NCBI GenBank assembly: GCA_003342895.1
Contig: PTFA01000419.1
Location: forward strand, 1-64,000
DNA from: Casuarius casuarius
Lineage: Eukaryota; Chordata; Aves; Casuariiformes; Casuariidae
Reading direction: 5' to 3'
Length of the DNA stretch: 64,000 bases
The translations under genes were made by a program, and so were the position numbers. Below are positions 60,901 through 64,000 of the stretch, piece after piece; the first letter of the stretch is position 1, and every line of letters begins with the position of its first letter. The notes beneath the pieces are model-generated. The model was given only the letters and a program-made list of their open reading frames with translations, made no database searches and was not told the DNA's origin.

Positions 60901-63900
60901 GTTGGGGAGGGTTTTTTTTTTTTTTAATTTCTTCTAATGGAAACAAAATGTTCATAGTGCACTGTACTGTGAGCTTTTCTTTTAATCCCTGTGTTCACTG
61001 AAAAAGAAAAATTCACATTGATTAATACAATGTTGATGTAGAAGACAGGTTTACAGAGTACTATATTTCAGGTATGCACTCAGAAGAGTATACGGAATCA
61101 CTCATATTTACCATGACTTACTGGTCATTCCAGTTACAACTTTGTGAAGCATCTTCAGTTTTTAAATTTTTAGGAGGAGGGGGGAATGGAGAAGCAGATT
61201 ATTTGTTCCTAGCTGCATTTGATTTCTAGAATGACACCAAAACCTGGAGCAAATCTTTCATTTTACTTCATTTATGTCTGACAAACAAACAAAACAACAT
61301 ATGAAAATTACAGAACATTGCCTACGTCTGGCAGAAATATGAACAATTGAAAATTGTACTCCTTGACTGAGTTTCTGATGTGTTCTTTTTCATTGATTCT
61401 TTGAACTGCTTGCTTTGCTGATCCTTGAAAAAGCTCCATTGAGACAGAAGATGTTCCGACGTGAGAAAAAAATAAAAATAAAATTGGTCTTAAAATTGGC
61501 AATAATGTTTAAATTATTTTTTGTTGAGATACAATAACATCCTTCAACTTCAGACAAAAAAAAAGTTATAGGAAATAATATCCAAGTATCATTGATATCA
61601 AAATTAAAGGATGGTGTTGCATAACTGATTTTTTTATTATTATTATTTTTTTAAGCAGATACATTAATTTAGTTTGTGAATTAGGGCTGAATGCAGAATT
61701 TCCATTATCCAAGGAACTATGGGAACTTTTTTTTTTTTAATTGAGGTACCTTTTTTTAGCACTCACATAGATAGCCAAGTGTTGTTTAAATTAATTAGCT
61801 GTCAGTAAAATTACTGCAGGAATGCATAGAAAGGAAATGCATTCTCTTATAATCTATACAAACACAATTCAGAAAAAGCACCAGACACACGAGATTTGTA
61901 TGAAGTTAGTCATTCGAAGCATTCGTTTTATACATATTGACTGCTGTTGATGATGCTTAACAAGTGTTGTTAAAGGAGGGGAAAAAAGCACTACAAGGAA
62001 GTGCAGATATCACAGTGGTGACATGTCTGTGGTAAACAGAGTGCTAAGGCACCTTAGTGTAAACAGATCTGCAATGTAAAAGAAAATTCTGGTGAATAGT
62101 CAGTGCAACTATGATTTTTCCAATAATTTTTGATGTCTGCACCTGAGCTACTCACCTAACTCTCTTTGTATAGTCATCTATGGAGAAAGGTGTCATCATA
62201 AAGTAGATGTCTATTTCTGATCCAATGAATCATGTATCAAAAGTTCAGAGATAAACAATGCCCACAGTGTAGACCTCTAAATTTGGATGAGATTAATTTC
62301 ATCTTGAGACTCATGGAAATGATGAATGATGGCATTAGTATGCCTCAGGTTATTTAAAATTATGTATTTGTGCTTGCATCAACATCCTGTGCATTTCATG
62401 TAGTGGCATAAATAAGACAATTTCTCAGCTGTCCGATCTTTGTTCATTCTTTCCTATACTGAGATCATGTTCTCTTTTATTGGCTACCACTTGTGTCCTT
62501 TTCAAGATTTCAGCATCTTCCTTCTCTTCTTATTGAGTTCAAGCTTCTTAAATGAACTTCATTTTTATTGTGAAAATTATTATAAATATTACTATGTCCT
62601 GAAATACCTTTTGGAAAAACCTTTTATGCTTTGGAAAAGTACACTTTCCTAAACAGTAATAGAGCATTAGCAAACGGGAGTACAAAAGCATTTTGGCAGA
62701 TTTATGATTTTCTCAGGGAAACATTTTTGTAGTCAGAGAGGTAATAAGGACAGGTAATTCTGTCTGCAAGGAAGGCAACAGTTATCTAAGCAATTCTAGA
62801 TTCTAAAACTCAGTACTGAGCAACACTCCAGGGAAAGAAAGTCAGCCTCTCTCATCTCTTAAATTGTAGACTGACTTGAGTATTATGGAAAAGTAGTTTT
62901 CTTTACACAAAATAACTTTTCTTTCAATTAAGATAACTTTACCTAATTTTTATACAGCATTTACATCACAGGTCATGTTCCAGAGTGACAAATACAGTGT
63001 AGTAAGGCACATATAATCTTTAAATTAGACAGAAAACATGCATATTGAGAAGTAAATTTACATGTAATATATTTGGTATCCTCTGGGTAGGTAGCGTACA
63101 GATTAATGAGAAGGAAGGTATAGAAGGAAACATAACAGAAGGCTAAAGGAGTAAGTCTGTATTATGTAAATTCTCTCTTACATGTTGTCCCCTCTCCATT
63201 TTTTTTTTTTTTTTTTTACTCTGTGATATGAAAGGACAACTCACATCAGCTTTCCAGATTCAAAATTTAATTTTAACTATCCATCTCACCAGTGTGAATA
63301 CAGAAGGACTCTGGACTACAGCACTATAATGAAGAATCAGCTAGGAATAGTGAATCTAAGTCTTCATCTAAAATGCAACCATTTATTCAGTTACTTTTTT
63401 CCCCTTCAACAAACAAATCTCAAGAAATTTTAAAATTACTGGAATAAAATACTGAACTAATTACTCCTAAACCACATAATTTTCTTTTCGAGGACCTGTG
63501 CTCATAATTGTAATAAATGGCTTTAATTTTGTCTTCAGTGTTGTGATTCACATTATTCTTAGAACACAAAGCTTGTTATAGTTGACAAGGAGAATCAAGT
63601 GAACCGTGTTTTCAGTATATACGTGTCAAGTTCAAATATGTTAGAATTAGTTTTTTTCCTTAAAATTCTTGTCTTCAATACATACTCTTAAGTCCAACAA
63701 ATATGTACTTTTTGTTACAGCTGATGCAAGACTAAAAATATAATGGAGCATTACTTAATTAGAATATCAACACACCCTTTTAAACAGGCAATCAACTTAA
63801 CAAAAATGCATCATGTTTAATTTCTGCACTTCAACAGACTTTGTTTAGTCAGAAACATGGCTTGTGGTAACTGTGAAGCCACTACTTGATACTTGCAATG

Positions 63901-64000
63901 TTATATTGTCTATTATGTGAGAATTGCAGAGCTTGCTGGCACTGACAAATTATTTCCCAGAGGTTAAAACAGCATGCAGTTTAAGTAGTAAGAAAAATAA
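57901..64000. other. Non-coding AT-rich stretch
   Basis: No gene is recognised. It holds a G run after an A run at 60393-60416, a G/T run at 60892-60926, (TTA)n at 61635 and a T run at 63199-63218. 61770-61990 has the texture of a conserved non-coding element: TTAAATTAATTAGCTGTCAG, then an inverted pair GAATGCAT / ATGCATTC, then a long non-repetitive, balanced stretch. 58750-58990 is GC-richer and of unknown nature. Confidence 0.6.

Noticed and set aside
1..64000. CRISPR arrays, operons, tRNA or rRNA genes
   Set aside because: No spaced identical direct repeats, no ribosome-binding-site-led gene clusters and no tRNA-like A/B-box cloverleaf were seen. The window is vertebrate-type DNA.

Overview
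The window looks like a bird genome (or at least a sauropsid one) and is almost entirely non-coding. The diagnostic features are CR1-type LINE fragments with the typical avian 3' end (GGTTGGAAGGGACCTCTGGAGATCATCTAGT-like, here read on the opposite strand), one GC-rich segment resembling a common avian endogenous-retrovirus LTR, no mammalian SINE or L1 sequence, and an AT-rich background full of homopolymer and microsatellite runs. Three places of undetermined sequence (single n at 13062 and 23648, a 20-n gap at 48359-48378) all lie in or near low-complexity DNA, as in a draft assembly. It reads as a gene desert or the inside of very large introns. No known gene could be recognised.

Layout. 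1-2.7 kb: unique AT-rich DNA. 2.7-7.1 kb: two large minus-strand CR1 pieces, one with ORF1 and the start of ORF2, the other with the rest of ORF2 and a complete 3' end, in permuted order. 7.1-23.1 kb: unique DNA with microsatellites. 23.1-23.4 kb: an old CR1 tail. 23.8-24.6 kb: LTR-like element. 24.6-41 kb: mostly unique DNA with four weak candidate exons on the minus strand and a diverged repeat near 28.2-28.6 kb. 41.4-42.4 kb: an unclassified, probably LTR-derived repeat. 44.4-46.4 kb: two CR1 pieces facing away from each other that split the reverse transcriptase at nearly the same point, as expected for one insertion with an inverted 5' part. 48.4-49.1 kb: assembly gap, a GC-rich 10-bp tandem repeat and a CR1 C-terminus/3' end. 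49.1-64 kb: unique AT-rich DNA with short tandem and inverted repeats.

Nothing here forms a pathway or operon. Every coding sequence recognised with confidence belongs to a dead retrotransposon. The candidate cellular exons rest only on splice-site-like sequence plus an open frame, which is weak evidence in 64 kb of AT-rich DNA. The most interesting observations are the two pairs of CR1 fragments with complementary breakpoints and a perfect 15-bp hairpin at 56.6 kb. No new biological system was found.
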